Positions 1 to 8,575 of a DNA stretch of 64,000 nt are shown one piece after another. This stretch comes from Haematobacter missouriensis (GTDB lineage Bacteria; Pseudomonadota; Alphaproteobacteria; Rhodobacterales; Rhodobacteraceae): the NCBI RefSeq assembly GCF_000740775.1, contig NZ_JFGS01000001.1, forward strand, positions 310,001 through 374,000. The letters are read 5' to 3'. The stretch's first letter is position 1; each line of letters opens with the position of its first letter. The notes beneath the pieces were generated by a model. That model saw only the letters and a list, made by a program, of their open reading frames with translations. It did not search any database and was not told the origin of the DNA. The translations under genes and the position numbers were made by a program.

Positions 1-81
1 GCGCTGCATTTGATTGCGCTCACACGCTCGCTGAAGCGCGCGCCTCGTGAAGTCGGTTTCGTGCGGAAGGCTGGCGAATGA
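1..81 (+). CDS. ribH: C-terminal end of 6,7-dimethyl-8-ribityllumazine synthase (partial)
   Basis: Only the last 26 codons are inside the window, reading ALHLIALTRSL and then a basic tail before TGA at 79-81. The helix-like ALHLIAL stretch is typical of the lumazine synthase C-terminus, and ribH directly before nusB is the standard order in alphaproteobacteria. The stop overlaps the nusB ATG as ATGA, so the two are translationally coupled. The fragment is too short for certainty; the call rests mainly on neighbourhood. The enzyme would make the riboflavin precursor lumazine in the cytoplasm. Confidence 0.5.
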   Translation, partial: ALHLIALTRSLKRAPREVGFVRKAGE

Positions 82-545
82 CCAGCGCTCCCAACAAACG
101 GCAGATGCGATCGGCCGCTCGGCTTTACGCCGTGCAGGCCTTGTTCCAGATGGAGGCGTCCAGCACCACCGTGGACAAGGTGATGCGCGAGTTCGAGACA
201 TGGCGTTTCGGCGCCGAGATCGACGAGGGAACGGCGCTGACCGAGGGCGATGTCGACCACTTCCGCAAGGTGGTGGAGGGCGCGGTGACTTGGCAGGCCA
301 AGATCGACCAGATGACGGACCGCGCGCTGGTGGCCAAATGGCCCATCGACCGGATCGACCCGGTGATCCGCGCGTTGTTCCGCGCGGCGGGGGCAGAGTT
401 CACTGCGACAGATACACCTCCACGTGTCGTCATCACCGAATATGTCGATGTAGCGCATGCCTTCTTTCCGGATGGCCGGGAGCCGAAGTTCGTCAATGCG
501 GTGCTTGACCATATGGCCCGCGAAGCCCGGCCCGAAGCATTCTAA
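78..545 (+). CDS. nusB: transcription antitermination factor NusB
   Basis: This 155-residue protein has the all-helical NusB fold pattern: a basic N-terminus (RSAARLYAVQALFQME, residues 12-27), the middle helix with WPIDRIDPVIRALFRAA, and a C-terminal VVITEYVDVAHAFF...FVNAVLD segment. NusB with NusE (S10) binds boxA in rRNA leader transcripts and keeps RNA polymerase processive. The ATG overlaps the stop of the upstream ribH reading frame (ATGA at 78-81). Length fits the family. It converges with, and overlaps by 4 bases, the regulator gene at 542-889. Confidence 0.95.
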   Translation: MTSAPNKRQMRSAARLYAVQALFQMEASSTTVDKVMREFETWRFGAEIDEGTALTEGDVDHFRKVVEGAVTWQAKIDQMTDRALVAKWPIDRIDPVIRALFRAAGAEFTATDTPPRVVITEYVDVAHAFFPDGREPKFVNAVLDHMAREARPEAF

Positions 546-889
546 GGGGAGGGGGCGTCTTCGCGCCCCGCCCGCAACTCGACCTCCAGAAACCGTTCGA
601 AGGCGTCGAGCTCCACTGGCTCGAATTGCCCGAAACCCTGCATCCAGACGGAGGCTTCGCGCAAGGCGTCCGGGTCGAGTTTGCACCAGTTGATCCGGCC
701 ACGTTTCTCCTGCGTAATCAGACCTGCTCCCGCGAGGATGGCAAGGTGCTTTGAGATCGCTGCGAGCGTGATGTCGAATGGCTGCGCCACGTCGCTGACG
801 GCCATGTCGTCTTCCAGCAGAAGCGCAAGTATCGCACGCCGCGTCGGGTCTGCGAGGGCCGAAAATACCAGGTCCAATCGACTGTCCAT
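542..889 (-). CDS. ArsR/SmtB-family winged-helix regulator
   Basis: A 115-residue winged-helix protein. DPTRRAILALLLE (residues 14-26) and the recognition helix region ITLAAISKHLAIL (about 40-52) followed by GAGLITQEKRGR form the ArsR helix-turn-helix and wing. There is only one cysteine (INWCKLDP) and no CxC metal site, so it is probably not a metal sensor; it resembles the SdpR-like group that usually sits next to an SRPBCC/AHSA1 gene. No such partner is adjacent. It is transcribed away from the atp operon, with a long AT-rich region between. Target and ligand are unknown. Confidence 0.85.
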   Translation of the reverse strand: MDSRLDLVFSALADPTRRAILALLLEDDMAVSDVAQPFDITLAAISKHLAILAGAGLITQEKRGRINWCKLDPDALREASVWMQGFGQFEPVELDAFERFLEVELRAGREDAPSP

Positions 890-1056
890 GCGCCGCCATA
901 GGCCAGAAGGCGGCTGACGGTCAACCTATTGGTTGAATAATGCAGATAAGCTGCGGGCGCTAACATGCCGGGCGCCGCTGTAGGTCGAAAGTATTATATA
1001 AAATAAAATATTTAATAACAGTGTGTTATGCTGTACTATTAACTTAATATGTCAGC

Positions 1057-1085
1057 TTGACTTGAGCGCTTGCGCCCCCTAGTTT
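1057..1085 (+). promoter_or_regulatory. sigma-70-type promoter of the F0 atp operon
   Basis: TTGACT at 1057-1062 is followed by a 17-bp spacer and TAGTTT at 1080-1085, which matches the housekeeping promoter pattern common in Rhodobacteraceae (strong -35, C-rich spacer end, weak -10). It lies 27 bp before the atpI start, which has its own ribosome site (GGAAGGTG). Just upstream, 985-1052 is strikingly AT-rich for this genome and could act as an UP-like element or nucleoid-protein site. No experimental support. Confidence 0.6.
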
Positions 1086-1112
1086 CGCCGCAACTTTCCG
1101 GAAGGTGCGGGA

Positions 1113-1448
1113 ATGACGGAAGAACCGGATCAGGAGCGGCTGCGCCAGCTCGAAGAACGGCTCTCCCGAATGAAGCGGGACAAAGCCCCCGTCGCACGCA
1201 AGGAACAGGGTGGTTTCACCCAGGGCGAAGTTGCCTGGCGAATGGTGATCGAAATGGTCTCCGGTTTGCTGATTGGCTTCGGTATCGGATACGGGCTCGA
1301 CTATCTGTTCGGGACGCTGCCGATCCTGCTGGTGATCTTCACTCTCCTCGGTCTTGTTGCCGGGGTGAAGACGATGCTCGGCACTGCTGCCGAATTGAAC
1401 GCCAAGACCGGGCAGGCGCCTGCCAGCCGCGACGACGAGGGAAACTGA
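1113..1448 (+). CDS. atpI: ATP synthase F0 subunit I (AtpI)
   Basis: A 111-residue membrane protein with a charged, predicted helical N-terminus (residues 1-40) and two hydrophobic segments at about 47-66 ([18 protein letters not shown]) and 69-88 ([20 protein letters not shown]). This is the AtpI layout; the protein helps assemble the c-ring or supplies Mg2+ and is not part of the final enzyme. It is first gene of the F0 operon and is followed after one base by atpB. An AAGGTG ribosome site precedes the ATG. Confidence 0.93.
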   Translation: MTEEPDQERLRQLEERLSRMKRDKAPVARKEQGGFTQGEVAWRMVIEMVSGLLIGFGIGYGLDYLFGTLPILLVIFTLLGLVAGVKTMLGTAAELNAKTGQAPASRDDEGN

Positions 1449-1449
1449 C

Positions 1450-2199
1450 TTGGAACACGAAAGCTCGAGCCCCTTTGCGATCCACCCGATGGATCAATTC
1501 GTCGTAAAGCCGTTGTTTGGCGGCGGTGAGGTTCACTGGTACACGATCACCAATGTGACGCTCTGGCTTGCTCTGGCCGTTCTGGCTATTTTTGCGATAC
1601 TGGTGCTCGGCACCCGCCGTCGGGGGATCATCCCGTCGCGTAGCCAGTCCGTCGCAGAGCTGATGTACGGTTTCATTCACAACATGGTGGAAGAGGTGAC
1701 GGGGCATGAGGGGGTGAAGTATTTCCCCTGGGTGCTGACCTTCTTCCTGTTCATCCTGTTTGCGAACCTGCTGGGTCTGATCCCTGGCTCCTTCACCACG
1801 ACCTCCTCCCTCGCTGTGACGGTGACGCTCGCTCTTCTGGTGTTCTTCGGCGTTACGATTATCGGTTTCATCCGTAAGGGACCGGGATTTCTCAAGATGT
1901 TCTGGGTGACCTCCGCGCCGCTGGCGCTGCGGCCGATCCTTGCCGTGATCGAGGTGATCTCCTACTTCGTGCGTCCGGTCAGCCACTCCATCCGGCTTGG
2001 CGGCAACCTCATGGCGGGTCACGCGGTGATCAAGGTGTTCGCCGGTTTCGCCACTGTCCTGGCCATCGCGCCGGTTTCCATTCTTGCTGTCACCGCGATC
2101 TACGGGCTGGAAGTGCTCGTGGCCGTTGTGCAGGCCTACGTCTTCACCATTCTGACCTGCGTCTATCTGAAGGACGCGGTGGGCGACGCCCACCACTGA
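1450..2199 (+). CDS. atpB: ATP synthase F0 subunit a
   Basis: Subunit a of the proton channel, 249 residues, with six predicted membrane segments. The [14 protein letters not shown] stretch (about residues 178-191) carries the essential arginine that faces the c-ring. The best start is TTG at 1450, just one base after the atpI stop and preceded by GAGGGAAA; the first in-frame ATG (1489, MDQF) would remove the N-terminal [12 protein letters not shown] part, which is conserved in related proteins. It works with AtpE to convert proton flow into rotation in the inner membrane. Confidence 0.95.
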   Translation: MEHESSSPFAIHPMDQFVVKPLFGGGEVHWYTITNVTLWLALAVLAIFAILVLGTRRRGIIPSRSQSVAELMYGFIHNMVEEVTGHEGVKYFPWVLTFFLFILFANLLGLIPGSFTTTSSLAVTVTLALLVFFGVTIIGFIRKGPGFLKMFWVTSAPLALRPILAVIEVISYFVRPVSHSIRLGGNLMAGHAVIKVFAGFATVLAIAPVSILAVTAIYGLEVLVAVVQAYVFTILTCVYLKDAVGDAHH

Positions 2200-2248
2200 C
2201 CCCGGTCGGATCAACTCATCCCAGCCATTCCCATCAAGGAGATACGAC

Positions 2249-2485
2249 ATGGAAGGCGAACTCGCTCTTATGGGCAAATACCTCGGTGCTGGCCTCGCGG
2301 CTATCGGCCTCGCGGGCGCTGGCCTCGGCGTCGGTAACATCGCGGGCAAATTCCTTGAAGGCGCGCTGCGTAACCCGTCCGCTGCGCCGGGCCAAACGGC
2401 GAACCTGTTCGTCGGCATCGCCTTCGCCGAAGCTCTGGGCATCTTCTCGTTCCTGATCGCCCTCCTCCTGATGTTCGCCGTCTGA
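2249..2485 (+). CDS. atpE: ATP synthase F0 subunit c
   Basis: A 78-residue hairpin proteolipid. Two hydrophobic helices flank the polar loop [10 protein letters not shown] (41-50). The proton-carrying acid is Glu61 in [10 protein letters not shown], which replaces the aspartate of E. coli as is usual in alphaproteobacteria. The first helix has the glycine-rich packing motif AGAGLGVG. A very strong ribosome site (AAGGAGATACGAC) fits the need for many copies per complex. No sodium-binding residues are evident, so a proton ring is expected. Confidence 0.97.
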   Translation: MEGELALMGKYLGAGLAAIGLAGAGLGVGNIAGKFLEGALRNPSAAPGQTANLFVGIAFAEALGIFSFLIALLLMFAV

Positions 2486-2556
2486 TCCGACGGATCGACG
2501 AACGATAGTAGGGCGGTGCTTGGCGCCGCCCGCTTCAGGCTTTCGGGGGACGCGAC

Positions 2557-3078
2557 ATGGATTACGCACAGGAGGAGGCGGTCGCCGCGGCGGGTATGCC
2601 GCAGCTCGACTTCTCGGTCTGGCCAAACCAGATCTTCTGGCTCCTTATCGCGCTTGGCGCGATTTACTTCATCCTGACGCGCATCGCGCTGCCCCGGATC
2701 TCCGGCGTGCTGTCCGAGCGTAACGGGACAATTGCCAATGACATCGCTCAGGCGGAAGAACTCAAGCTGAAGGCGAAAGCGGCGGAGGAGGCCTACACCA
2801 AGGCGCTCGCCGACGCGCGGACAGAATCTGGTCGCATCGCCGAAGCGGCACGTGCCGAGATCCAGAAGGAACTCGATGCGGCGATCGCGCACGCAGATGC
2901 AGAAATTGCTGCCCGGACTGCTGAATCCGAAGCACGGATCGCGGATATCCGCGCCGGTGCCGCGGAAAGTGTGCGTGAGGTCGCGCACGAGACCGCCCGC
3001 GCTATCGTGACCGCTCTGGGTGGTCGTGCCGGCGACGAGGCGCTGGTGCAGGCAGTCGATCAGCGGGTGAAAGGGTGA
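2557..3078 (+). CDS. atpF': ATP synthase F0 subunit b'
   Basis: A 173-residue peripheral stalk subunit: one membrane helix at about residues 25-44 ([19 protein letters not shown]), then a long alanine- and glutamate-rich coiled coil. The [14 protein letters not shown] motif marks the b' form found in photosynthetic and many alphaproteobacteria, where b and b' form a heterodimer. It precedes atpF, whose start overlaps or directly follows its stop. Confidence 0.93.
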   Translation: MDYAQEEAVAAAGMPQLDFSVWPNQIFWLLIALGAIYFILTRIALPRISGVLSERNGTIANDIAQAEELKLKAKAAEEAYTKALADARTESGRIAEAARAEIQKELDAAIAHADAEIAARTAESEARIADIRAGAAESVREVAHETARAIVTALGGRAGDEALVQAVDQRVKG

Positions 3079-3083
3079 GGGTC

Positions 3084-3647
3084 ATGCGGATCATAACGAC
3101 TACCGCTGTGGCACTGACGGTTGCGACCCCAGCGCTTGCCGCGTCGGCGCACGGCTTCTTCACCTTCCACAATACGAACTTCACGGTGATGCTGGGCGCA
3201 CTGGTCTTCATCGCCATTCTGTTGTGGTTCGGTGTTCCAGGCAAGGTCATGGGTCTGCTCGACAAGCGGGCAGTCACGATCAAGAGCGAACTCGAAGAAG
3301 CAAAGGCGCTTCGAGAGGAGGCGCAGAAAATTCTCGCTTCCTATGAACGGCGTCAGCGCGAAGTTCAGGATCAGGCCCAGCAGATCGTTGCAAACGCCAA
3401 GAAGGAAGCCGAGGCTGCCGCCGCGCAAGCCAAGGTTGATCTCGAACGCGCTGTTGCTCGGCGACTGCAGACTGCAGAAGGGCAGATCGGTGTAGCCGAA
3501 GCCGAAGCCGTGCGCAAAGTGCGTGATGAGGCGGTTGCCATCGCAGTCGCCGCCGCGGGCGAAGTCATTGCCAAGCAGATGACCAAGGATGAGGCGAACG
3601 AGATGATCGACCGTTCTCTTGGCGAAGTGGAGAAGCGCCTTCACTGA
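3084..3647 (+). CDS. atpF: ATP synthase F0 subunit b
   Basis: The second peripheral stalk subunit, 187 residues from this start. It has a hydrophobic, signal-like N-terminus (MRIITTTAVALTVATPALAA), a membrane helix around residues 35-52 and a long charged coiled coil. ATG at 3084 is chosen because AAAGGGTGAGGG sits 8 bases upstream; an in-frame GTG at 3075 overlapping the b' stop would add three residues. The F1 genes (atpHAGDC) are not next to it, as is usual in Rhodobacteraceae, where F0 and F1 operons are separate. A strong terminator follows. Confidence 0.92.
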   Translation: MRIITTTAVALTVATPALAASAHGFFTFHNTNFTVMLGALVFIAILLWFGVPGKVMGLLDKRAVTIKSELEEAKALREEAQKILASYERRQREVQDQAQQIVANAKKEAEAAAAQAKVDLERAVARRLQTAEGQIGVAEAEAVRKVRDEAVAIAVAAAGEVIAKQMTKDEANEMIDRSLGEVEKRLH

Positions 3648-3670
3648 AGGCGTCTGTCCAGACCGCAAAA

Positions 3671-3696
3671 GCCCGGCAGCATTGCCGGGCTTTTTT
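3671..3696 (+). terminator. intrinsic terminator of the atp operon, probably bidirectional
   Basis: Perfect 8-bp stem GCCCGGCA (3671-3678) / TGCCGGGC (3683-3690) with GCAT loop, then six T. Four A precede the stem, so on the minus strand it also ends in a short U run and can serve the convergent OmpA-like gene at 3729-4373. Confidence 0.9.
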
Positions 3697-3728
3697 CGTT
3701 TCAGTATCGGATGGGCTGCTGCGCCGGT

Positions 3729-4373
3729 TCACCCGTTCGGGCGTATGGTGATTTCGACACGACGGTTCTGTGCACGACCCTCTACCGTCGCATTGCTGGC
3801 GATGGGCTGGGTGGAAGCGCGCCCGACGGTGCTGATGCGGTAGGCGGGAACACCATTGGTGGTCAACACATTGGCGACCGATTGTGCGCGGCGCTGGGAC
3901 AGGTCCTGATTATGCGCAGCCGTGCCGGTAGAATCGGTGTGCCCGGTGACGACGATGGTGCTGTTGGGATATTGCAGAAGGTTTTTGGCGACAGCAGAAA
4001 TGTCGCGCTGGGTCTGTATGCTCACCGTCGCGCTGTCCGTGGCGAAGGTAATAGCTTCCGGCAGCGTCACAACGAGTTCGTTGCCGGTGTTGACGATGCC
4101 GATATTGGGGTTGTTGACGTCGCGCCGCAGATCAGCGGCCTGCGCGTCCAAGGTAGAGCCGAGCGCCCCGCCAATGCCTGCGCCGATTGCGCCGCCGACA
4201 GCGGACGTGACCCATTTGTTGTGGGACTTGCTTGTGGAGCCGATCGCGGCACCGCCAAGCGCGCCGAGAATGGCGCCGGTCTGCGCCCCGGAGTTGCTGC
4301 CATCGCCCGTCGCGCAGCCGGAGAGCGCGAAGGCCCCGAGCATCGCGCTGATGAGATAGGTTTTTGCGTGCAT
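3729..4373 (-). CDS. OmpA-family peptidoglycan-binding lipoprotein with glycine zipper
   Basis: From ATG at 4373 the protein has 214 residues. The first 20 are a lipoprotein signal with lipobox LSGC (Cys20), a glycine-zipper region follows (GAILGALGGAAIG ... GGAIGAGIGGALG, about 30-75), and the C-terminal half is an OmpA domain with VVTGHTDSTGTAAHNQDLSQRRA and VEGRAQNRRVEI, the peptidoglycan-binding signature. It probably tethers the outer membrane to the cell wall. An upstream in-frame start at 4466 lacks a signal peptide and is rejected; GAGGCGGG precedes ATG 4373. Confidence 0.9.
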   Translation of the reverse strand: MHAKTYLISAMLGAFALSGCATGDGSNSGAQTGAILGALGGAAIGSTSKSHNKWVTSAVGGAIGAGIGGALGSTLDAQAADLRRDVNNPNIGIVNTGNELVVTLPEAITFATDSATVSIQTQRDISAVAKNLLQYPNSTIVVTGHTDSTGTAAHNQDLSQRRAQSVANVLTTNGVPAYRISTVGRASTQPIASNATVEGRAQNRRVEITIRPNG

Positions 4374-4487
4374 GTCCCGCCTCGCCCTGTGCTTTTCTTC
4401 GCCCGATATCACGGGCATAAGCGCTATAGCACCGCCGATCCCGATGCGGCAACTCAGCCCGGGCATTTCACGAAAATGCGAACGCTT

Positions 4488-5330
4488 TCAGTTGATTGTC
4501 GCGTCGAGGCGCGCCGATTCCCATGCCAGCATGGCGCGTTTGACCGGAAGCCCCCAATGGTAGCCCGTGAGCCGCCCACTGGAAGAGATCGCCCGGTGGC
4601 AGGGAATGATCCAGCTGACCGGATTACGGCCCACTGCTGCCCCGACGGCACGGTTGGCCTTGGGAGAACCAATGGCCCGCGCGATCTCACCATAGGTCGT
4701 CACGTGACCGGTCGGGATCTGCATCAGCGCCTCCCACACCTTGATCTGGAAGGGTGCTCCGATCAGATGGAGCCGGGTTTCACCTTCGCCACCGAAGGCG
4801 GGGGAGAGCAGGCCCGCTACGCTTTCATCAGCTTGAAAGGTCGCCTTGGGCCAACGTGATGTCATGTCGGCCATCGCCGCGTCGCGCCCGGTTTCCTCTG
4901 TGAAGGCTAGCCCGCAAAGCCCGCGCTCTGTCGCCATGACAACGGTGTCGCCAAAGGGACTCGCAGCGAAGGTGTGACGGATGGTCAACCCCGCGCCGCC
5001 TTTGGCGTAATCGCCGGGGGACATGGCCTCCCAACTCATGAACAGGTCATGCAGGCGTGACGGCCCTGAAAGACCGCTGGCGAGAGCGGTGTCCAGCACC
5101 GTAAACCGCTCGGCCAGCAGCCGGCGTGCATGGTCGAGCGCCAGATACTGTTGGTATCGCTTCGGAGAGACACCGACCCAGCGGGAGAAGGTGCGCTGGA
5201 AATGCGCGGGAGACAGGCCCAGTTGCGCAGCCAGGGTCTCAAGCGGCATCTCCCCCTCGCGATCAATGATGTCCAGCGCACGGGCGATGAGCGCATAGTG
5301 GTAGCTGGCGGGTGAGGTATCGTTGGACAT
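4488..5330 (-). CDS. AraC-type regulator fused to O6-methylguanine-DNA methyltransferase (Ada-like, short)
   Basis: A 280-residue two-domain protein. Residues 10-105 form an AraC helix-turn-helix domain (LETLAAQLGLSPAHFQRTFSRWVGVSP). Residues about 115-275 are the alkyltransferase with the active-site PCHR motif at 243-246, Cys244 accepting the alkyl group, and GNPVSW-type context. Compared with E. coli Ada it lacks the N-terminal zinc domain that senses methyl phosphotriesters, so any inducible autoregulation must work differently. Start 5330 is set by AAGGAGAAACGCC directly upstream; an earlier start adds eight residues. It is divergent from nth, another repair gene. Confidence 0.92.
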   Translation of the reverse strand: MSNDTSPASYHYALIARALDIIDREGEMPLETLAAQLGLSPAHFQRTFSRWVGVSPKRYQQYLALDHARRLLAERFTVLDTALASGLSGPSRLHDLFMSWEAMSPGDYAKGGAGLTIRHTFAASPFGDTVVMATERGLCGLAFTEETGRDAAMADMTSRWPKATFQADESVAGLLSPAFGGEGETRLHLIGAPFQIKVWEALMQIPTGHVTTYGEIARAIGSPKANRAVGAAVGRNPVSWIIPCHRAISSSGRLTGYHWGLPVKRAMLAWESARLDATIN

Positions 5331-5441
5331 GGCGTTTCTCCTTGCCTGCAGCATAAGCCCGCAAGCGCGTTTTCTCGACCCGGATCCTGCGGAATACCGT
5401 GGGGGGTTGTCGTGTTGCCTTCGGCGAAGTAGGCGGGGAGC

Positions 5442-6119
5442 ATGGCCAGACAGCTCGACTATAGCGACATGAAGGAGGTCTTCCGCCGGTTCGAGGAGCG
5501 GGAGCCGGAGCCTGTGGGCGAGTTGAACTACACCAACGCCTTTACCCTCCTGGTCGCGGTGGCACTTTCAGCTCAGGCGACGGATGTCGGTGTCAACAAG
5601 GCCACGAAGGGCCTGTTCGAAGTGGCCGATACACCCGCGAAGATGCTGGCTCTGGGCGAGGAGGGCATCATCTCTCACATCCGAACCATCGGCCTTTATC
5701 GCAACAAGGCCAGAAACGTGCTGAAACTCTCCGCACTGCTGCAGGAGCATTTCGGGGGAGAGGTGCCGTCGTCTCGCGCGGCGCTGGAGACGCTGCCGGG
5801 GGTGGGACGGAAAACGGCAAACGTGGTGCTGAACACCTGGTTCGGCTTCCCCGCACAGGCGGTGGACACCCATATCTTCCGCGTCGGAAATAGAAGCGGC
5901 ATCGCCGTGGGGCGCAATGTGGAAGTGGTGGAGCGGGCGATCGAGGATAACGTGCCCGTCGAATTCCAGCGCCATGCGCATCACTGGCTGATCCTGCACG
6001 GACGCTACACCTGCAAGGCACGTGCGCCTCTTTGCGCTGTCTGCCTCATCCGGGACATCTGCCTCTACGAAGAAAAGACGCTCGCGGGCGGCAAGATGTC
6101 CGCGCCGATTGATCCTTGA
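5442..6119 (+). CDS. nth: endonuclease III, DNA glycosylase/AP lyase
   Basis: A 225-residue base-excision enzyme that removes oxidised pyrimidines and nicks the abasic site. The helix-hairpin-helix LPGVGRKTANVVL holds catalytic Lys124, and VDTHIFRV holds catalytic Asp142. A [4Fe-4S] cluster is bound by Cys191, 198, 201 and 207, with the canonical C-X6-C-X2-C-X5-C spacing. Length is normal for the family. It is transcribed away from the methyltransferase gene and 42 bp before a GST gene. Confidence 0.97.
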   Translation: MARQLDYSDMKEVFRRFEEREPEPVGELNYTNAFTLLVAVALSAQATDVGVNKATKGLFEVADTPAKMLALGEEGIISHIRTIGLYRNKARNVLKLSALLQEHFGGEVPSSRAALETLPGVGRKTANVVLNTWFGFPAQAVDTHIFRVGNRSGIAVGRNVEVVERAIEDNVPVEFQRHAHHWLILHGRYTCKARAPLCAVCLIRDICLYEEKTLAGGKMSAPIDP

Positions 6120-6161
6120 GCCAAAAGCGCTACGTGCCGCCTTGTTCGCAAGGAGGATTCC

Positions 6162-6788
6162 ATGACCACTCTCTATTTCCGTAACGGCACCTGCGCGCTT
6201 GGGCCTCATATCGCGCTTGAATGGATCGGGGCGCGCTATGAGGCAGTCGTTGCCCCTGCCGGTTCGGCGGAACTGCTGGCGATGAATGCGTCCGGTGCCG
6301 TGCCGGTGTTGAAGGAGGACGATGGTTGGGTGCTGACCCAGGCGGGCGCAATCCTGCGCTACCTGCTGATGAAGCATCCCGATTCCGGTCTGGACGGAGA
6401 GGAAGGGACGCGCGGTCAGGCGGAATTCGAACGCTGGATTTGCTTCCTCACAGGCGATCTTCATCCCTCTTTCTATCCCGTCTTCATGCCCGACCGCTAC
6501 ACCACCGACCAAAGCGATGGCGCGAAAGCTCAAGTTGTCGAAGCGGGTCTGGGGCTGGTGCGGAAGAATCTCCGGCTGCTGGATGCACAGCTTGAGGGGA
6601 AAGAGTGGATCCTCGGACCCCGATCTGTCGTAGATGCCTATGCCTTTCCGATGATACGCTGGGCCCGCGCCAAGCTGCCCGACGGGCTTGACGCCTATAC
6701 CAATGTCATGGCGCTTTATGACCGGCTGGCCGCAGATCCCGCCGTGCAGCGTGCCGTCAAGTTTCAGGCGGAGGCGAAAGCCCCCTGA
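6162..6788 (+). CDS. glutathione S-transferase family protein
   Basis: A 208-residue GST. The N-terminal thioredoxin-like domain (1-75) has YFRNGTCALGPHIAL with Cys11 at the position used by beta-class enzymes, and the glutathione-contact segment SGAVPVLKEDDG...LTQAGAILRYL. The C-terminal part (85-200) is all-helical with VVDAYAFPMIRWA, the N-capping motif. A GCAAGGAGGATTCC ribosome site precedes the ATG. Substrate unknown; detoxification or protein de-glutathionylation is likely in the cytosol. Confidence 0.9.
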   Translation: MTTLYFRNGTCALGPHIALEWIGARYEAVVAPAGSAELLAMNASGAVPVLKEDDGWVLTQAGAILRYLLMKHPDSGLDGEEGTRGQAEFERWICFLTGDLHPSFYPVFMPDRYTTDQSDGAKAQVVEAGLGLVRKNLRLLDAQLEGKEWILGPRSVVDAYAFPMIRWARAKLPDGLDAYTNVMALYDRLAADPAVQRAVKFQAEAKAP

Positions 6789-6854
6789 GGCGCTTTTGGG
6801 CTTCCGTTCCGGCGACGAAAATCGGAGGGTCCGGCCAATTCAACGGAGGCCCCA

Positions 6855-7844
6855 ATGAAGAAATACCAGGTCGTCGGCATCGGTAATGCCATGGTTGACG
6901 TGTTGTCCCGCACCGACGAGGCCTTTCTTGCACAGAATGGCGTCGAAAAGGGCATCATGCAGCTCATCGACATGGACCGCGCGATTGAGCTCTACGGTCA
7001 TATCGGGCCGTCGCGCGAGATATCAGGTGGGTCCGCAGCTAATACGGTTGCGGGCATCGCCGGATTGGGAGGCCGGACGGCCTATGTCGGAAAGGTTCGG
7101 GATGATCAGCTCGGCGCGATCTTCGCCCACGACCTGCGGGCACAGGGCGCCGATTACGACACGCCGCTTGCCCCCGCCAACTCTTTGCAGGAGACGGGGC
7201 GCTGTATTGTGCTGGTGACGCCGGATGGCGAGCGTTCGATGAACACATACCTTGGCATTTCGGAATTCCTGACGCCTGCGGATATCGACGAGGGTCAGAT
7301 GGCCGCGGCGGACTGGATCTATCTGGAAGGCTACCGTTTCGACGGGCCGGAAAGCATGGAAGCTTTCGCCAAGGCGATCCGGGCGACGAAAGGGGCAGGG
7401 GGCCGCGTATCGCTGACCCTGTCGGACCCGTTCTGCGTGGATCGTCACCGCGATGCATTCCGGCAGATGATCCGGGAGGATCTGGACCTGCTCTTTGCCA
7501 ACCGGGCCGAGATCGTCTCCATGTATGGTGGTACGTTCGAGCAGGCGATGGCCGCCGCCGCGGCAGAGCTGGAGATTGCCGTGGTAACGGATTCGGAAAA
7601 CGGTGCCCATGTGATGCAAGGCGGTCAGCACTGGCATGTTCCAGCTGTAAAAACCGGAATCGTGGATGCGACCGGCGCCGGTGATCTGTTTGCTGGCGCC
7701 TTCCTCTGGGGGCTGTCTGAGGGGTATGAGCCGGAAATCTGCTGCCGGATGGGTTGTCTGGCGGCAGCGGAGGTCATCTCGCATATCGGGGCGCGCCCGG
7801 AGCAAGATCTGCGCGCCCTGTTCGCGCGGAACGGCCTGGTCTGA
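6855..7844 (+). CDS. PfkB-family kinase, probably adenosine kinase
   Basis: A 329-residue ribokinase-fold enzyme. GGSAANTVAGIAGLGG (about 58-73) is the first PfkB signature, and DATGAGDLFAGAFLWG (about 274-289) is the second with the catalytic Asp in the GAGD anion hole. GNAMVDVL near the N-terminus and MNTYLGISEFLTP are typical of the bacterial adenosine-kinase-like group, which phosphorylates adenosine to AMP. A pure sugar kinase role cannot be excluded from sequence. It stands alone and converges with ung. Confidence 0.85.
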   Translation: MKKYQVVGIGNAMVDVLSRTDEAFLAQNGVEKGIMQLIDMDRAIELYGHIGPSREISGGSAANTVAGIAGLGGRTAYVGKVRDDQLGAIFAHDLRAQGADYDTPLAPANSLQETGRCIVLVTPDGERSMNTYLGISEFLTPADIDEGQMAAADWIYLEGYRFDGPESMEAFAKAIRATKGAGGRVSLTLSDPFCVDRHRDAFRQMIREDLDLLFANRAEIVSMYGGTFEQAMAAAAAELEIAVVTDSENGAHVMQGGQHWHVPAVKTGIVDATGAGDLFAGAFLWGLSEGYEPEICCRMGCLAAAEVISHIGARPEQDLRALFARNGLV

Positions 7845-7915
7845 GTGGGTAGAGGGGGGAAGCACGCTCCCCTGCGACCCTGTCCGGTGGGCAGCGCCCC
7901 CGGACCCCCGGTCCG
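7845..7915. other. GC-rich gene-end element between the kinase and ung
   Basis: This 71-bp convergent gap contains runs of C and G, with CCCCTGCGACCC and a segment GGGCAGCGCCCCCGG that can fold on itself. A related block with CCCCGCGACCCCCGG occurs after the cyclo-ligase gene near 14830. Such GC-rich elements at gene ends are common in Rhodobacteraceae and probably act in termination or transcript stability on both strands. No U-tract is present. Confidence 0.4.
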
Positions 7916-8575
7916 TCACCGGCACCAGTCGATCGACTTCTCACCCCTTGCCGTCAGCCAGTCATTCGTCCGGCTGAAAGGTCGTGAACCGAAGAAGCCC
8001 CGGTAGGAAGAGAGCGGGGAAGGATGAGGTGAGGCGATAACATGATGGGGGGAGAGGTCAACCGTCCTTGCCGCCAGCTTCTGCGCGGGGCCGCCCCAGA
8101 GGATGAATACGAGAGGCCGGAGCGCCGCCGCGCGCGCCAGCACTTCCGCCACGAGGGGTGCCCAGCCCAACCGCGCATGGCCGTTCGCCTCTCCCACGGG
8201 AACGGTGAGGGCGGTGTTGAGAAGCAGCACGCCCTGCGCCGCCCAGCGACCGAGATCGCCATCAGGCGGCGTGCAGCCGATATCATCGGCCATCTCGCGG
8301 TAGATATTGCGGAGCGAGGCGGGAAGCGGTCTGCCGGGTGGAACAGAAAAGGCCAATCCATCGGCATTTCCCGCGGTCGGATAGGGATCCTGGCCAAGGA
8401 TCACCACCCTCGCGTCCTCCGGCGGACAGAGATCGAGCGCCCGGAACACCGCATCCGGTCCGGGCTGGAGCCTGCGCGTATCGGCGAGGAGCCTGTGGCG
8501 AACCTCCGCCCAATCCCGGCCGAAGAACGGCAGGTCGGCCCAGGCGGCGGGTGGCGTTGCGCATTCAAATGTCAT
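7916..8575 (-). CDS. ung: uracil-DNA glycosylase, family 1
   Basis: A 219-residue enzyme that removes uracil from DNA. GQDPYP at 61-66 holds catalytic Asp63, [10 protein letters not shown] (117-126) is the uracil-recognition strand, and HPSPLS at 184-189 is the leucine-loop motif with catalytic His184. The ATG overlaps the trpD stop (ATGA), so it is the last gene of a trpG-trpD-ung operon, an unexpected coupling of tryptophan synthesis and repair. The N-terminus is normal for the family. Confidence 0.96.
   Translation of the reverse strand: MTFECATPPAAWADLPFFGRDWAEVRHRLLADTRRLQPGPDAVFRALDLCPPEDARVVILGQDPYPTAGNADGLAFSVPPGRPLPASLRNIYREMADDIGCTPPDGDLGRWAAQGVLLLNTALTVPVGEANGHARLGWAPLVAEVLARAAALRPLVFILWGGPAQKLAARTVDLSPHHVIASPHPSPLSSYRGFFGSRPFSRTNDWLTARGEKSIDWCR

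Noticed and set aside
1339-2988. 549-codon minus-strand ORF over the atp genes
   Set aside because: Shadow of the coding strand in GC-rich DNA; the plus-strand atp genes have clear family motifs and ribosome sites.
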